DNA of 64,000 nt from Flavobacteriaceae bacterium (GCA_018260565.1 JAGLAZ010000006.1:1-64000); one strand, 5' to 3'; counted from the first letter of the stretch, positions 8,353 to 17,577 are shown. Made by a program: numbers and translations. The notes: a model not told the origin generated them from the sequence alone.

Positions 8353-10971
8353 TTAAAACGGTGCATCGTTCTGTGGGAAACTTTGGTCTTTATATTTGAG
8401 TGCATCACGAAGTATATTGGCTTTAATTCCAATAAAAAAATCGTATAATTTATATCGTCCAAAAGGAACCCAATTAAAATTTATTGTAAAACTTCGCTGA
8501 TCCCTGGAAAATCCGAGGCGGGTATAGCCTAGTTCATTATTCATTACATCATAGTAGGTACTTCCAGTTATGGCCCAATAGGGTGTAAGTTTGATATTAC
8601 CGTCTAGTCCTATACTGGCGGATTTGGTACCAAATAAACTCGTGCTTTTGGAATAACTATATTGTGCATTCAGGCTGAGATTCCAGGGTTGATCAAAATG
8701 AGCAAAGCCATCTTCATCAAAAGAATAAACCTCGTTTCTTATAGTGCCCTTCCGGTTATATTTTTTTTCTTGCGCGTTTTTATTTTTAAATAAACTGTTG
8801 TTTAAAGAATAGGAAAGTTGGGCATTAAATCCTTGCAAACTGAATTTGCCAAAATTTTCCGTACGGATGCCCACATTGGAACCTTGAGGAAAAATAATTT
8901 CGTAGGGTTCTAATACCAGAGAGGAATTAACATTTAACTGATTGTTAAAAAATGAATTCTGTGCAGATACTTGAAATGTACTCCAACGATACTTGGCAGC
9001 AGCAAAATTATAATTAAAATTCACGTTTAGAGATTCAAATAGCTTCACTTTTCTTACTCCAGTACTGTCTTTTTTATCTCGTACTTTCATTTCAATATTA
9101 TTATTAATATTAAAATTGATACTCCCTGTACGCCCCATGCCTGGCCCTCCAATTTCTGATCCCTCGAAAATTGAATAAGGAGTAAGTTCGCCCCGTTCAT
9201 TTAGGTAATTTTTGTAATATCCAAAAAATGAAGAACTGAAATCTGGCGCAAAACTGAATCCTATACTAGGTGAAACCATATGACGCAATGCAAGAACAGG
9301 GGATTTAGCATTGAATTTTAGCATTCCATAGAGAATGGTTTGTAGACTAGCACCTAAACCAAAGGAGGTAAAACCAGTTATTTTGTTTTGATATGTATCT
9401 ACTACTTTCTTAGTAGCCCCGTCATAATAGCGATACAGTTGTTTAGTAGTAAGGCCATTATTAATATTGGAGGTAAGAGAAAGGGTAAAAAATTTAGCAA
9501 TAGTAGAGTTAGTGGCTAAAGAAATATCATTCTTGAGCCCGGTTTTCATGTCTTTCCACATCGTATTTGTAAAAAGATCTTTCTGTAGTACCTGTGCGCT
9601 ATTGGAGAGATTTACATTTGTATTTAATGTTAAATTTTCCCATAACCCCGTACGGGATCCATCTTTATCTGGAACAATATAAATTTGTGTCATTGCGAGG
9701 TTTACCTGGGGAAGACGAAGATTGGTAAGGCCAGTTGCAAAGTTTTGATTAAAATATCCGGCTGCGGTTATAGTAAATGGTAAAGTAAGAAAACGCTTGG
9801 TAAGGCTTATGCTTGAATTTTGCTGGGTATTTAGGACATTTCTACCTAATATATAGGCGTTATTAATGGTATTGTTATAAAATTTATTACTTACAATATC
9901 TACCGAGGCTGAGAAATTAAATAATGGATTAGCTTTTGGATCTTGCTGATGTCTCCAGCTGATGCGGTAAGTTCGGCTTTTAGAATAATCATCCAGACCT
10001 TTAATCCCGCGTACGGTATTACCTACTTCACCGGTAAAATTTCCCGAATACCGGTAATTCTTTTTATAATTTACCTCAGGACGAATGTTCCAGCTGCCTT
10101 TGGTGAATACGTCGGTAAGTATTTTTAGGTCAAAATGCTGACCAATGGGCTGATAATAACCTAAGCCATTTAAGAAAAACCCAACATCTTGTCGCTCCCC
10201 AAAACTAGGTATTAAGATACCCGCGCTACGCTTACTTGCCAGAGGAAGGAATGCGAAAGGAAGTACAAGTGGTGTAGGTACTTGCTCTATATAAAGCTGT
10301 ATAGGCCCAGTAATTACCTGAGTATTATCCTTTTTTTTGATTAGTTTGATAGCGCTGGCAGCGAGATGATAATCTGCAAGACTGTCTTTTTTCTTTAAAA
10401 AATATTCGTCCGTAGTGTATATTCCACGGCGCATATAATAGGTATTTTCGTCAGCTTTTTTTGTTTTCTCGGCTACTATAAGTCCTTCACTTTCTTCCGT
10501 ACGTGCGCCGGTGGCGAGAATTTGTTTTGATTCAATATCATATCTAAACTGATCATATTCATATGTTTTACCATCTTGAATTGCAAGGGCAGGCTTGGTT
10601 ATTTTACCATTTGCATCTTCCTGTCCTCGGGCGAACACCTCGCCGGTGGTTTTATTAATACTGATATAATCTGCACGAATAGTCATATTCTGATAGACTA
10701 CTTCTGCATTTTTATAGAGAAAGGTCATGTTTTTAGGAAAATCATGTCTTTCGCTGTCTGCCTTAGTCTTCAGAACGTCTTCCAATCGTTCTTTTGGAAG
10801 ACTTACTTTAACGCTGTCAGAGGTAAGGGTGTCCTTAATGCGAGCATCATTTATACGTGGAATTCCTTCTTGGGCATATGCTAAAAAAGTGTTAAAAATT
10901 AGGATGAGACAAAAAAGGAATATATTTTTGAGCGACTTTCTATACAATGATGAATCCGAATATGGTTTCAA
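8353..10971 (-). CDS. lptD: LptD-like LPS assembly outer-membrane protein
   Basis: An 872-residue outer-membrane protein of the Bacteroidetes LptD type, which takes lipopolysaccharide from the periplasmic LptA bridge and inserts it in the outer leaflet. A signal peptide (about residues 15-34) is followed by an OstA/LptA-like beta-jellyroll (about 75-230: TFLYKNAEVVYQNMTIRADY, GEVFARGQED), then a large C-terminal barrel rich in alternating aromatic strands. The segment LPLASKRSAGILIPSFGE marks the junction typical of this family. The start appears to be TTG: there is no in-frame ATG before the signal peptide, and a second TTG seven codons in (MYRKSLKNIF) is equally possible. It is divergent from the amidase gene, only 24 bases away. 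Confidence 0.9.
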   Translation of the reverse strand: MKPYSDSSLYRKSLKNIFLFCLILIFNTFLAYAQEGIPRINDARIKDTLTSDSVKVSLPKERLEDVLKTKADSERHDFPKNMTFLYKNAEVVYQNMTIRADYISINKTTGEVFARGQEDANGKITKPALAIQDGKTYEYDQFRYDIESKQILATGARTEESEGLIVAEKTKKADENTYYMRRGIYTTDEYFLKKKDSLADYHLAASAIKLIKKKDNTQVITGPIQLYIEQVPTPLVLPFAFLPLASKRSAGILIPSFGERQDVGFFLNGLGYYQPIGQHFDLKILTDVFTKGSWNIRPEVNYKKNYRYSGNFTGEVGNTVRGIKGLDDYSKSRTYRISWRHQQDPKANPLFNFSASVDIVSNKFYNNTINNAYILGRNVLNTQQNSSISLTKRFLTLPFTITAAGYFNQNFATGLTNLRLPQVNLAMTQIYIVPDKDGSRTGLWENLTLNTNVNLSNSAQVLQKDLFTNTMWKDMKTGLKNDISLATNSTIAKFFTLSLTSNINNGLTTKQLYRYYDGATKKVVDTYQNKITGFTSFGLGASLQTILYGMLKFNAKSPVLALRHMVSPSIGFSFAPDFSSSFFGYYKNYLNERGELTPYSIFEGSEIGGPGMGRTGSINFNINNNIEMKVRDKKDSTGVRKVKLFESLNVNFNYNFAAAKYRWSTFQVSAQNSFFNNQLNVNSSLVLEPYEIIFPQGSNVGIRTENFGKFSLQGFNAQLSYSLNNSLFKNKNAQEKKYNRKGTIRNEVYSFDEDGFAHFDQPWNLSLNAQYSYSKSTSLFGTKSASIGLDGNIKLTPYWAITGSTYYDVMNNELGYTRLGFSRDQRSFTINFNWVPFGRYKLYDFFIGIKANILRDALKYKDQSFPQNDAPF

Positions 10972-10995
10972 AATTAAACATTATTTCGCTACAAT

Positions 10996-12282
10996 ATGGT
11001 TTATAAACACGGATACTTCTACATATTTCTTTTCTTAGTATCAGTTCTGGGTGCCCCTGGGCTTAATGCTCAAAAAAAATTTACGATAGTACTGGATGCT
11101 GGGCATGGTGGAAAAGATAATGGTGCAGAATCTAATTATAGCGATCTGGGAACGCTAAGGGAGAAGGATATTACGCTGGAAGTTACTATGCTAGTAGGTA
11201 AAATGCTGGAAAAGGATAAAGACAATCAAGTAATATATACGAGGAAGACCGATATTTATTCTTCATTAGGTGAAAGAACAGATTTGGCTAATAAAAGTAA
11301 AGCGGACCTCTTTATATCTATCCATTGTAATTCTGCCTCCAATTCCAGCGCTTATGGAACTGAAACATTTGTACAAGGACCGAATCAAAATTCCACGAAT
11401 TTAGAAGTGGCTAAACGGGAAAACGAGGTAATATTTTTTGATGAAAATGATAGAGTACGATTCAGTAATTACCAGCCATCCTCATCGGAATCATTAATTG
11501 CATTAAAATTACAGCAACAAAAATATTTGGAAAAATCCTTAACAATGGGTTCTTTATTAGAAAATAATTTCGTTAATAAATTAAAAATATTTTCGCGTGG
11601 TGTAAAGCAAAAGGACCTCCATGTACTTCGTATGAATGCAATGCCATCGGTACTAGTAGAAATAGGATTTATTAGCAATTATGAAGATGCACACAGAATA
11701 GGGAGTCCATCAGGACAAAAAGACGTGGCAGAGAATATATATAATGCAATATTAGATTACAAAAAATACTATAACCGAAATTCAAAATCTCAGGCAACAC
11801 AGGAAAAACTTCAAAAAACGAATGAAGCATCACTGAAAACCACTGCAAGAATTCTATTAACTACCAGCCCTATAAAATATTTCGATAATGACCCTGCTCT
11901 GAAAGGTCTTAACAATATAACTATCATTAAAGAAGGGGTCTATTATAAATATTATTATGGAACCACTAATTATGCAAGCGTACGAGATGAAAATATGAAA
12001 ACTGCAAAGAATGCTGGCTTTAGAAGTGCATATCCTGTAAATTTTACACCCAATCAAAAGCTCAGTTCAGGATATTATACTTTGGAAATTACCATAAGTA
12101 TGGATAAACTTCCAAAGAATTCCTATATTCTGAAAACATTCCCGGATGTAGAAGAGGAAAAAATAAAAAATATGTATTACTATACCTACGGTAGGGTAGG
12201 AACCTTAGAGGAAGCATTGGCGCTACAAAAGAAATTCATGGATAAAGGAATTAAGAACACAGTAATCCAGCGAAAGCCATAG
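10996..12282 (+). CDS. N-acetylmuramoyl-L-alanine amidase (Amidase_3 type)
   Basis: A 428-residue exported zinc amidase that cuts the bond between MurNAc and the stem peptide, as AmiA/B/C do during cell separation. A signal peptide ending at LNAQ is followed by the Amidase_3 domain (about residues 30-250). Zinc ligands are seen in LDAGHGG, LREKD and SIHCNSAS, and the catalytic Glu in SVLVEIGFISN. The C-terminal 130 residues contain paired short beta/alpha segments (YTYGRVGTLEEALALQKKF) resembling a SPOR-like peptidoglycan-binding domain; this part is inference. It is divergent from lptD, so envelope genes flank one short promoter region. Confidence 0.92.
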   Translation: MVYKHGYFYIFLFLVSVLGAPGLNAQKKFTIVLDAGHGGKDNGAESNYSDLGTLREKDITLEVTMLVGKMLEKDKDNQVIYTRKTDIYSSLGERTDLANKSKADLFISIHCNSASNSSAYGTETFVQGPNQNSTNLEVAKRENEVIFFDENDRVRFSNYQPSSSESLIALKLQQQKYLEKSLTMGSLLENNFVNKLKIFSRGVKQKDLHVLRMNAMPSVLVEIGFISNYEDAHRIGSPSGQKDVAENIYNAILDYKKYYNRNSKSQATQEKLQKTNEASLKTTARILLTTSPIKYFDNDPALKGLNNITIIKEGVYYKYYYGTTNYASVRDENMKTAKNAGFRSAYPVNFTPNQKLSSGYYTLEITISMDKLPKNSYILKTFPDVEEEKIKNMYYYTYGRVGTLEEALALQKKFMDKGIKNTVIQRKP

Positions 12283-12396
12283 CGTATAAAGGGTAAATAT
12301 GCAGTGATATACTAGATTTAACTCGAATTTAAAACTATCAAAATCTCATAGGAAAGTAGAGATTAAACATTTTAATTAATTTTTTTTAAAATTATT

Positions 12397-12426
12397 TTGG
12401 TGTTTTAAAAAAGGCTTGTATATTTG
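12397..12426 (+). promoter_or_regulatory. Bacteroidetes-type promoter for rpsT-tRNA-Glu
   Basis: A TTG (12397-12399) lies 19 bases before TATATTTG (12419-12426), an exact match to the Bacteroidetes sigma-A consensus TTG-N19-TAnnTTTG. The rpsT ATG follows 23 bases later. This is the clearest promoter in the window. Confidence 0.8.
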
Positions 12427-12449
12427 CATCCACATTTCCAGAATAAGTA

Positions 12450-12707
12450 ATGGCAAATCATAAATCAGCACTCAAAAGAATCCGACAAAACGAAGTAAGA
12501 AGACTTCGTAATAAGTACTACCATAAGACGGCGCGTACTGCATTAAGGAATCTTCGCGCTGAAGAAGAACAGACTGTAGCAGCAGAACAACTGCCAAAAG
12601 TAATAAGTCTTATAGATAAGCTTGCAAAAAAGAATATTATTCATAAAAATAAAGCGGCTAATCTTAAAAGCAAATTGACAAGACAAGTTGCTAAACTTGC
12701 ATCTTAA
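12450..12707 (+). CDS. rpsT: 30S ribosomal protein S20
   Basis: An 85-residue basic helical protein that binds 16S rRNA at the base of the small subunit. The S20 signatures MANHKSALKRIRQNEVRRLRN (start region), KTARTALRNLR and KNIIHKNKAANLKSKLT are all present, and the length is standard. It is expressed from the consensus promoter just upstream and is probably cotranscribed with the tRNA-Glu gene that follows nine bases after its stop. Confidence 0.97.
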   Translation: MANHKSALKRIRQNEVRRLRNKYYHKTARTALRNLRAEEEQTVAAEQLPKVISLIDKLAKKNIIHKNKAANLKSKLTRQVAKLAS

Positions 12708-12715
12708 TTAAAAAT

Positions 12716-12787
12716 GGCCCGTTCGTCTATCGGTTAGGACCTCAGATTTTCATTCTGGTAAGAGGGGTTCGACTCCCCTACGGGCTA
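12716..12787 (+). tRNA. tRNA-Glu (anticodon UUC)
   Basis: A 72-base cloverleaf. The acceptor stem GGCCCGT pairs with ACGGGCT (one G-U) with discriminator A. The anticodon stem TCAGA/TCTGG encloses the loop TTTTCAT, giving anticodon TTC. The T arm GAGGGGTTCGACTCCCC has the standard GTTCGA loop. CCA is not encoded. It sits just after rpsT and ahead of an intrinsic terminator. Confidence 0.95.
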
Positions 12788-12830
12788 CAAACCACACGGT
12801 AAATGATTTTTTTACAAGTGTTAGGGATAA

Positions 12831-12860
12831 ATCAGGAACTTTTAAGTTCCTGATTTTTTT
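12831..12860 (+). terminator. intrinsic terminator after tRNA-Glu
   Basis: A perfect 11-bp stem (ATCAGGAACTT pairing with AAGTTCCTGAT, loop TT) followed by seven T. It ends the rpsT-tRNA-Glu transcript. Confidence 0.92.
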
Positions 12861-13276
12861 ATGAATCACCTTCTCGTCGATAAGTTCACTTTATTCTGTC
12901 CTTCCTTTTTGAATTAAATTATACAATTTAATTGTTTCCCATCAGATCCTCCCATCTTTGCTTTTAGCATAATAGCAGTCTGGAAAGGTCTTGGTTAATA
13001 ATTAAAAGATGGAGAAATTCGTAGGATTTTCCGGAAATCCTACTGCGCAAATTCTCTCGTTTTTTAGTGACATTAAAATTTAAAAGAAGGATGTACCATT
13101 AAAGACCAAAATAAAACGCACTTTAGTACCGGTACTGTAGTGTTTTCTGCGGATGCCTTTTAAATAATTTTGCCTTTTATAATAAATATTTAGACCTATT
13201 TAATAAACCATAGTCAGTCATATATATCTTTTAACAAATTAACATTTTTTTCTAATTCAATATTAATCTTATAGAA
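12861..13276 (+). other. 415-base gene-free stretch downstream of tRNA-Glu
   Basis: No convincing gene. It holds a palindrome (13012-13056) and, around 13084-13162, a short open stretch reading KDQNKTHFSTGTVVFSADAF before a stop, which looks like the tail of a degraded gene but matches nothing I recognise. The lack of genes next to a tRNA is consistent with decayed accessory DNA. Confidence 0.5.
13012..13056. repeat. extended palindrome, possible dispersed repeat
   Basis: The core 13021-13043 is a 23-base inverted repeat (GTAGGATTT ... AAATCCTAC around TCCGG) and is flanked by a weaker outer pairing of GAGAA (13012-13016) with TTCTC (13052-13056). There is no T run, so it is not a standard terminator. 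It could be a REP-like element or the remains of an insertion end. Only one copy is present in the window. Confidence 0.45.
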
Positions 13277-13877
13277 ATGAAAATCAAAAAAATATTAGTC
13301 AGCATATTAGGCGCTCTTGTTTTGCTAATATCAATATTCCTTTATATAAATAGGGATAAATTTGAATATGTAGGTTCACTAGACATTATTGAAGTTGATT
13401 GTAACAAAAAACGCCAAATATTGACAAAAGTTTTGGAAAGCGACCAAAGGATTAGAAAATCAAATGAACTCATCAAGTACGCCAAAGAGGATCATAGAAA
13501 TCAAGAATTAGTGATTAGCATTATTGAAAAGTGCGGTATGCCAACATTAAAAGGAGGTTGGTCAAAAACAAATGGATGCAATCTGGCTGGGTCTCCAACA
13601 TAGTACTAAAGAAATCAGAAAAAAGTATTTTTCATATATAGAAAAGGCGGTAAAAAATGGAGACTTATCTAAACAGCAATATGCATTAATGAAAGATAAG
13701 ATATTAATGGACGAAGGAAAACCTCAAATATATGGTTCACAAATAGATAATGGTAAATTGTATAAATTAAAAGATCCTATAAATGTGAATGAAAGAAGAA
13801 AAGAAATGGGAATGGAACCAATAGAGGATTATTTAAAATGTATGTCGTCAAAAGAAAGTGGACTTTTCCTTAGATAG
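13277..13877 (+). pseudogene. frameshifted DUF6624-like protein
   Basis: Two overlapping frames together make one protein of about 200 residues. The first part has an N-terminal membrane or signal helix (ILVSILGALVLLISIFLY) and ends around IIEKCGMPTLKG. The second continues QMDAIWLGLQHSTKEIRKKY, then LMKDKILMDEGKPQIYGSQI, and ends at RRKEMGMEPIEDYL, the pattern of DUF6624 proteins. The frames join if one G is skipped at 13556-13557, inside AAAGGAGG. The downstream half has no start of its own that would make a sensible protein. Either a one-base insertion has broken the gene, or there is a sequencing error, or (less likely) a +1 shift is used. Confidence 0.7.
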
Positions 13878-14097
13878 TGTTTTCGGTTTTCAATTATAGT
13901 CGATAAAAACATTTTTTTGCTTTAAAAAATGACATATTTGGACAAGATTAGTTTTGTAATATTCTCTTTTTCTTTTTTTTAAAGTTTCAGATTTAATTTG
14001 TTGCCTGATTTACAACACTTCATCCGCTTTTCCAAAATAAACATTGGCAGGCATCACATTTTTTAGCTATCGATTTCAGATTTATAAAAACCCGATT

Positions 14098-16362
14098 TTA
14101 ATACGATAAAAATAAACCGAAGCCGAGTTTCATATCGCTGTCATAATGGGTGGTGATGCCAATATTCTTATTTACGATATACCGGAGCCCTGCCATATAT
14201 TCTTTGTCTGTATTGACCATAAATGATCCTTTAATCCTTTTAGATATGGGAATATCTTCTCTCATTAGCTGAACTCTAATATTTCCATCATGGTAAATTT
14301 CGCCCTGTAAAATCACAAGCATGGGTAAGGTGTATGCAAGGCCCACACTAAACTGTTTTCTATTTTCTTTAGTATTTATTTGCCCAAATAAATTTTTCTC
14401 TCCATCTGAATTACCCATTTCATCCATTTCCATTTTCTTATATCGCCAATCAAAACCAATGAAAGGCATTATCCATTGCATTTTGCCAATATACCTTCCA
14501 ATGTGGGTTTCAGTTTCGTACCCATGATGATCATTATAGCCTAAACGCCATTCTGTACCAATGCTCCAGCGCGTGTTTTGTAGCATGGCCATCCCATCAT
14601 TACCATTGGTAGCGAAGTCGTTTTCTACCATAAAATGAAACCGACGATCATCTGCAAATAGTTTTCTTTTTGCCAAAAGTGGATTTGGGATTAATGGATT
14701 GGGGTCTTGATTTTCATACGAAAATATTCTGCCCATTCCGCTCATCATATGGTAGAGAATATGACAATGAAAAAACCAATCTCCTTTTACATTGGCATTA
14801 AATTCTATCGTATCAGTTTCCATGGGCATTATATCCACCACGTTCTTAAGTGGGGCATATTCACCGTGACCATTAATGAGCCGAAAATCATGGCCATGTA
14901 AGTGCATCGGGTGCCGCATCATTGAGCCATTATATAAAATAACGCGTATATTTTCTCCCTTTTTTATAAGAATTTTATCTGTTTCTGAAATTACTTTATT
15001 GTCCATACTCCACACATACCGGTTCATATTTCCAGATAGTTCGAATTTAAGTTCTCTCACAGCGGAATCTTTAGGAAGTGTGGTTTTCTGCGGAGATTTT
15101 AGCATTGCATAATTAAGAGTGGTAATATCTGCCAATGCATTAGGATTATATTTATTTGGGTCGTTATTGCTTTGTTTTGGTTTTGCTGGTCCTGTAATTT
15201 CCGGATACATTACTACATTCATATCCATTTTATTTAAAGACATTTGCATACCCATATCATCTAATTCTCCATTCATCTTCATCATATCATTCATCATCTT
15301 CATACCTTCAAAATACTTAAGTCTTGGGAGTGGTGATTTTAGTTGTTTAATACCATTTCCTATATATAATGAAGCAGAATTCGTGCGGTCTTCCGTACTT
15401 ACTAAAAACTCATAGGAGGTAAAATCTTCAGGAACAGTTACTATAATATCATAAGTTTCTGAGACTGCAATGAGTAATCTATCTACTTCTACGGGTTCTA
15501 CATCATTTCCATCACTGGCTACTACTGTTATTTTCCCACCGGCATAGGTGAGCCAAAAATAGGCGGATGAAGCTCCATTGGATATTCTTAATCTTATTTT
15601 ATCTCCCGCTTTTACCTCTTGACCATTAATGGTTTTAAGGTCTGCACTTCCTTTTCCGTTTATTAAAATTTTATCATAATACACATCACTAACATCCATC
15701 GCCAACATTCTTTTCCATTCATTTTTTAGCTTAGTTTTAAAATGACCAGCTTGTATAGCCTCCGAATAACTCTGCACCGAATTTTTTTTCAAAGCAGCAA
15801 AATCGTTGGCGTTATGCAGCATCCTATGAATGTTTTCTGGTTTAATATCTGTCCATTCGCTTAGTATAATAGGTACAGTAGGTAAATCATCGACTCCCTT
15901 TCTTAAGGTAGGGTCAGTTTCTTTTTTATTAATGATAAAATTGCCATACATTCCTATTTGCTCCTGTAATCCCGAATGACTATGATACCAATGTGTCCCA
16001 TTCTGAATAATAGGAAAACGGTACACATGGGTAGTGTTGGGTTTAATAGGCATTTGTGTTAGATAAGGAACTCCATCTTCCTTGTTTGGTAAAAAGACAC
16101 CGTGCCAATGCAATGAGGTATCCTCCTTAAGTTCATTATGCACATGTATTTCAGCTGTATCGCCCTCTGTAAAAGTAAGTGTGGGCATGGGTATTTGGCC
16201 ATTTACAGCGATGGCTTTTTTAATCTCACCAGTAAATTGAACCAGCGTATCTTTTACATATAAGTCATACCGTACTATCTTTTGTGCCCATATTTGAGTA
16301 GTGGCATATAAAAAAATAAGAAGCGGAATAAATTTATTATACAGTGGAATTTTAATATTCAT
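14098..16362 (-). CDS. multicopper oxidase (CopA-like) fused to an outer-membrane-barrel-like domain
   Basis: A 754-residue exported copper oxidase, probably oxidising Cu(I) to less toxic Cu(II). After the signal peptide (about 1-26) come three cupredoxin regions with all copper motifs: HWH at 85-87, HWYHSH at 124-129, HPMHLHGHDF near 482 and FHCHILYHMMSGM near 531-545. A Met-rich loop (about residues 351-386, repeated MxxM and MKM) resembles the copper-binding loop of PcoA/CopA. From about 575 to the end the sequence changes to alternating aromatic strands (WSIGTEWRLGYN, MPFIGFDWRYKK, GFGLFLSY end) like CopB, the outer-membrane partner normally encoded separately. A TACAnnTGTA palindrome lies about 80 bases upstream of the start. 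Confidence 0.88.
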   Translation of the reverse strand: MNIKIPLYNKFIPLLIFLYATTQIWAQKIVRYDLYVKDTLVQFTGEIKKAIAVNGQIPMPTLTFTEGDTAEIHVHNELKEDTSLHWHGVFLPNKEDGVPYLTQMPIKPNTTHVYRFPIIQNGTHWYHSHSGLQEQIGMYGNFIINKKETDPTLRKGVDDLPTVPIILSEWTDIKPENIHRMLHNANDFAALKKNSVQSYSEAIQAGHFKTKLKNEWKRMLAMDVSDVYYDKILINGKGSADLKTINGQEVKAGDKIRLRISNGASSAYFWLTYAGGKITVVASDGNDVEPVEVDRLLIAVSETYDIIVTVPEDFTSYEFLVSTEDRTNSASLYIGNGIKQLKSPLPRLKYFEGMKMMNDMMKMNGELDDMGMQMSLNKMDMNVVMYPEITGPAKPKQSNNDPNKYNPNALADITTLNYAMLKSPQKTTLPKDSAVRELKFELSGNMNRYVWSMDNKVISETDKILIKKGENIRVILYNGSMMRHPMHLHGHDFRLINGHGEYAPLKNVVDIMPMETDTIEFNANVKGDWFFHCHILYHMMSGMGRIFSYENQDPNPLIPNPLLAKRKLFADDRRFHFMVENDFATNGNDGMAMLQNTRWSIGTEWRLGYNDHHGYETETHIGRYIGKMQWIMPFIGFDWRYKKMEMDEMGNSDGEKNLFGQINTKENRKQFSVGLAYTLPMLVILQGEIYHDGNIRVQLMREDIPISKRIKGSFMVNTDKEYMAGLRYIVNKNIGITTHYDSDMKLGFGLFLSY

Positions 16363-16439
16363 TTTTAAAATTTAAATAGCAAGGATACCAGTATCAAGGC
16401 TATACTTTATAGTAGTGTAAAGATATTTATAATCTCAAT

Positions 16440-16449
16440 TACAACTGTA
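16440..16449. promoter_or_regulatory. candidate CopY/BlaI-type operator (TACAACTGTA)
   Basis: An exact match to TACAnnTGTA, the operator bound by CopY/BlaI/MecI-family repressors, located 78 bases upstream of the oxidase ATG. A 9-of-10 match stands upstream of the neighbouring DUF3347 copper gene. No CopY gene is in the window, so the regulator is inferred. Confidence 0.45.
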
Positions 16450-16484
16450 GATAGGCAGAAATATCATCTCTCAGATAGCAGTTG

Positions 16485-16532
16485 TATTCTTTTAACCATA
16501 CTGTTTTAACATGTTATGAGTTTAAAAGAATA
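16485..16532. repeat. long inverted repeat upstream of the copper oxidase
   Basis: TATTCTTTTAA (16485-16495) pairs perfectly with TTAAAAGAATA (16522-16532); the interior contains partly complementary CATA/TATG. Role unknown: an operator, or the terminator of something on either strand. No T run beyond its own arms. Confidence 0.4.
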
Positions 16533-16663
16533 TAATACTCAAACATCTAAATATTTTTATAGAAAGTTGTAAATGAAAAAAAAGAAAGGCTATGCTCCTT
16601 GTTCTAAACTCAGAAAAGAATAATAACTTACTATATCCAAATATAACTATCTAGAAGAAATAA

Positions 16664-16691
16664 AATTGGCGTAGAATTTTCTACGCCAATT
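16664..16691 (-). terminator. intrinsic terminator of the DUF3347 gene
   Basis: A perfect 13-bp stem, AATTGGCGTAGAA with TTCTACGCCAATT, loop of two T, followed on the minus strand by a T-rich run. It begins a few bases after the stop codon at 16696. Confidence 0.85.
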
Positions 16692-16695
16692 AAAT

Positions 16696-17577
16696 TTATT
16701 TTAAAGTTTCGACTGTTTTGCCACAATTTAACATTTGCGAGCCGTAATACGGATTCTTAATCGCATTTTCTTTGCTTAGCCAATTAGCTCCCTTTTCGTT
16801 ATTTGCCATCGGGCAGTATTGATAAAATACTGGAGTTTCAGTTTTGGACGCCTTCATAAGACTATACATATTATTGGACAAAGCAATAAAAGATACTCGT
16901 TGCGCTTCTGTATTATTAGATTCAGCAATAGATTTTGTGGTTACTGTTAAATCTTTCGCTAAATTCATCCAAACACTATGTTCCTTTGCGGATAATTTAC
17001 TCATATTCACCCCTTTAATAGCCGATACTAATTTACTAGCATATTGAGATGCAGCCTCTCCGTCAGATTTTACTAAGGCATCTTTAACAGCGAAGTAAGA
17101 ATCAAATATTTTCTTTAGCTGGGGGATTTCTTGATGATTATCTGTTTCTGCCACCAATATATTTGAAGGTGTGCTCTCTACACGAATAGTAGTAGTATTA
17201 TCTTGATTGGCAGTTGCCCCCTTAATTCCTTGGTTCTTTGCTTTTCTTTCGTATTGGCAACAGGTAGGCAAGTTCGCATATACATCGTTAGGTGCTAAAA
17301 ATTCTTCACCGTCATACCCTTTTAAAGCTATTTTCTTTAAAATTTCATTTTTATCAGTCTTTTTAGGATCATAGGTAATGCTGGCCATTTTTGTGTCTTT
17401 ATTCCAGTCTACTTGAGAAACATTTTTTATATTTCCAGCATTTTCTATTGTAGATTCACACATGTCACAATTGCCATAAATATGGACTGTCTCAGTTTTT
17501 GGGTTTTTAATTTGAGCGTTACACGCCACAAAGCTTAGCATTACTAAACCCAACATTGATTTATTTATTGGTTTCAT
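16696..17577 (-). CDS. HMA-DUF3347 copper-associated lipoprotein
   Basis: A 293-residue lipoprotein: the signal peptide ends in the lipobox-like SFVACNAQ. Residues about 29-95 form a heavy-metal-associated domain with metal-binding CDMC (HIYGNCDMCESTIENA). The C-terminal 140 residues are DUF3347, including the family signature YQYCPMAN ... GANWLS ... IKNPYYGSQMLNCG, whose Cys and Met residues suit copper binding. DUF3347 is often attached to CusB-like efflux adaptors, so this is probably a periplasmic copper carrier or sensor. It is next to the multicopper oxidase and shares an operator-like palindrome with it, but has its own terminator. Confidence 0.85.
   Translation of the reverse strand: MKPINKSMLGLVMLSFVACNAQIKNPKTETVHIYGNCDMCESTIENAGNIKNVSQVDWNKDTKMASITYDPKKTDKNEILKKIALKGYDGEEFLAPNDVYANLPTCCQYERKAKNQGIKGATANQDNTTTIRVESTPSNILVAETDNHQEIPQLKKIFDSYFAVKDALVKSDGEAASQYASKLVSAIKGVNMSKLSAKEHSVWMNLAKDLTVTTKSIAESNNTEAQRVSFIALSNNMYSLMKASKTETPVFYQYCPMANNEKGANWLSKENAIKNPYYGSQMLNCGKTVETLK

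Larger units (their letters stand above)
16363..16695. other. 333-base intergenic region with copper-gene control signals
   Basis: No gene seen. Contains, from the oxidase start outward, a TACAACTGTA palindrome (16440-16449), a long inverted repeat (16485-16532) and the terminator of the DUF3347 gene (16664-16691). The arms ACAACTG (16441-16447) and CAGTTGT (16479-16485) also pair with each other. Confidence 0.6.

Noticed and set aside
10576..11038. Plus-strand open frames over the lptD start
   Set aside because: Antisense to the lptD signal region; the real plus-strand gene starts at 10996.
13572..13877. Independent 101-residue protein
   Set aside because: It continues the preceding frame as one DUF6624-like protein, and its first residues fall mid-domain.
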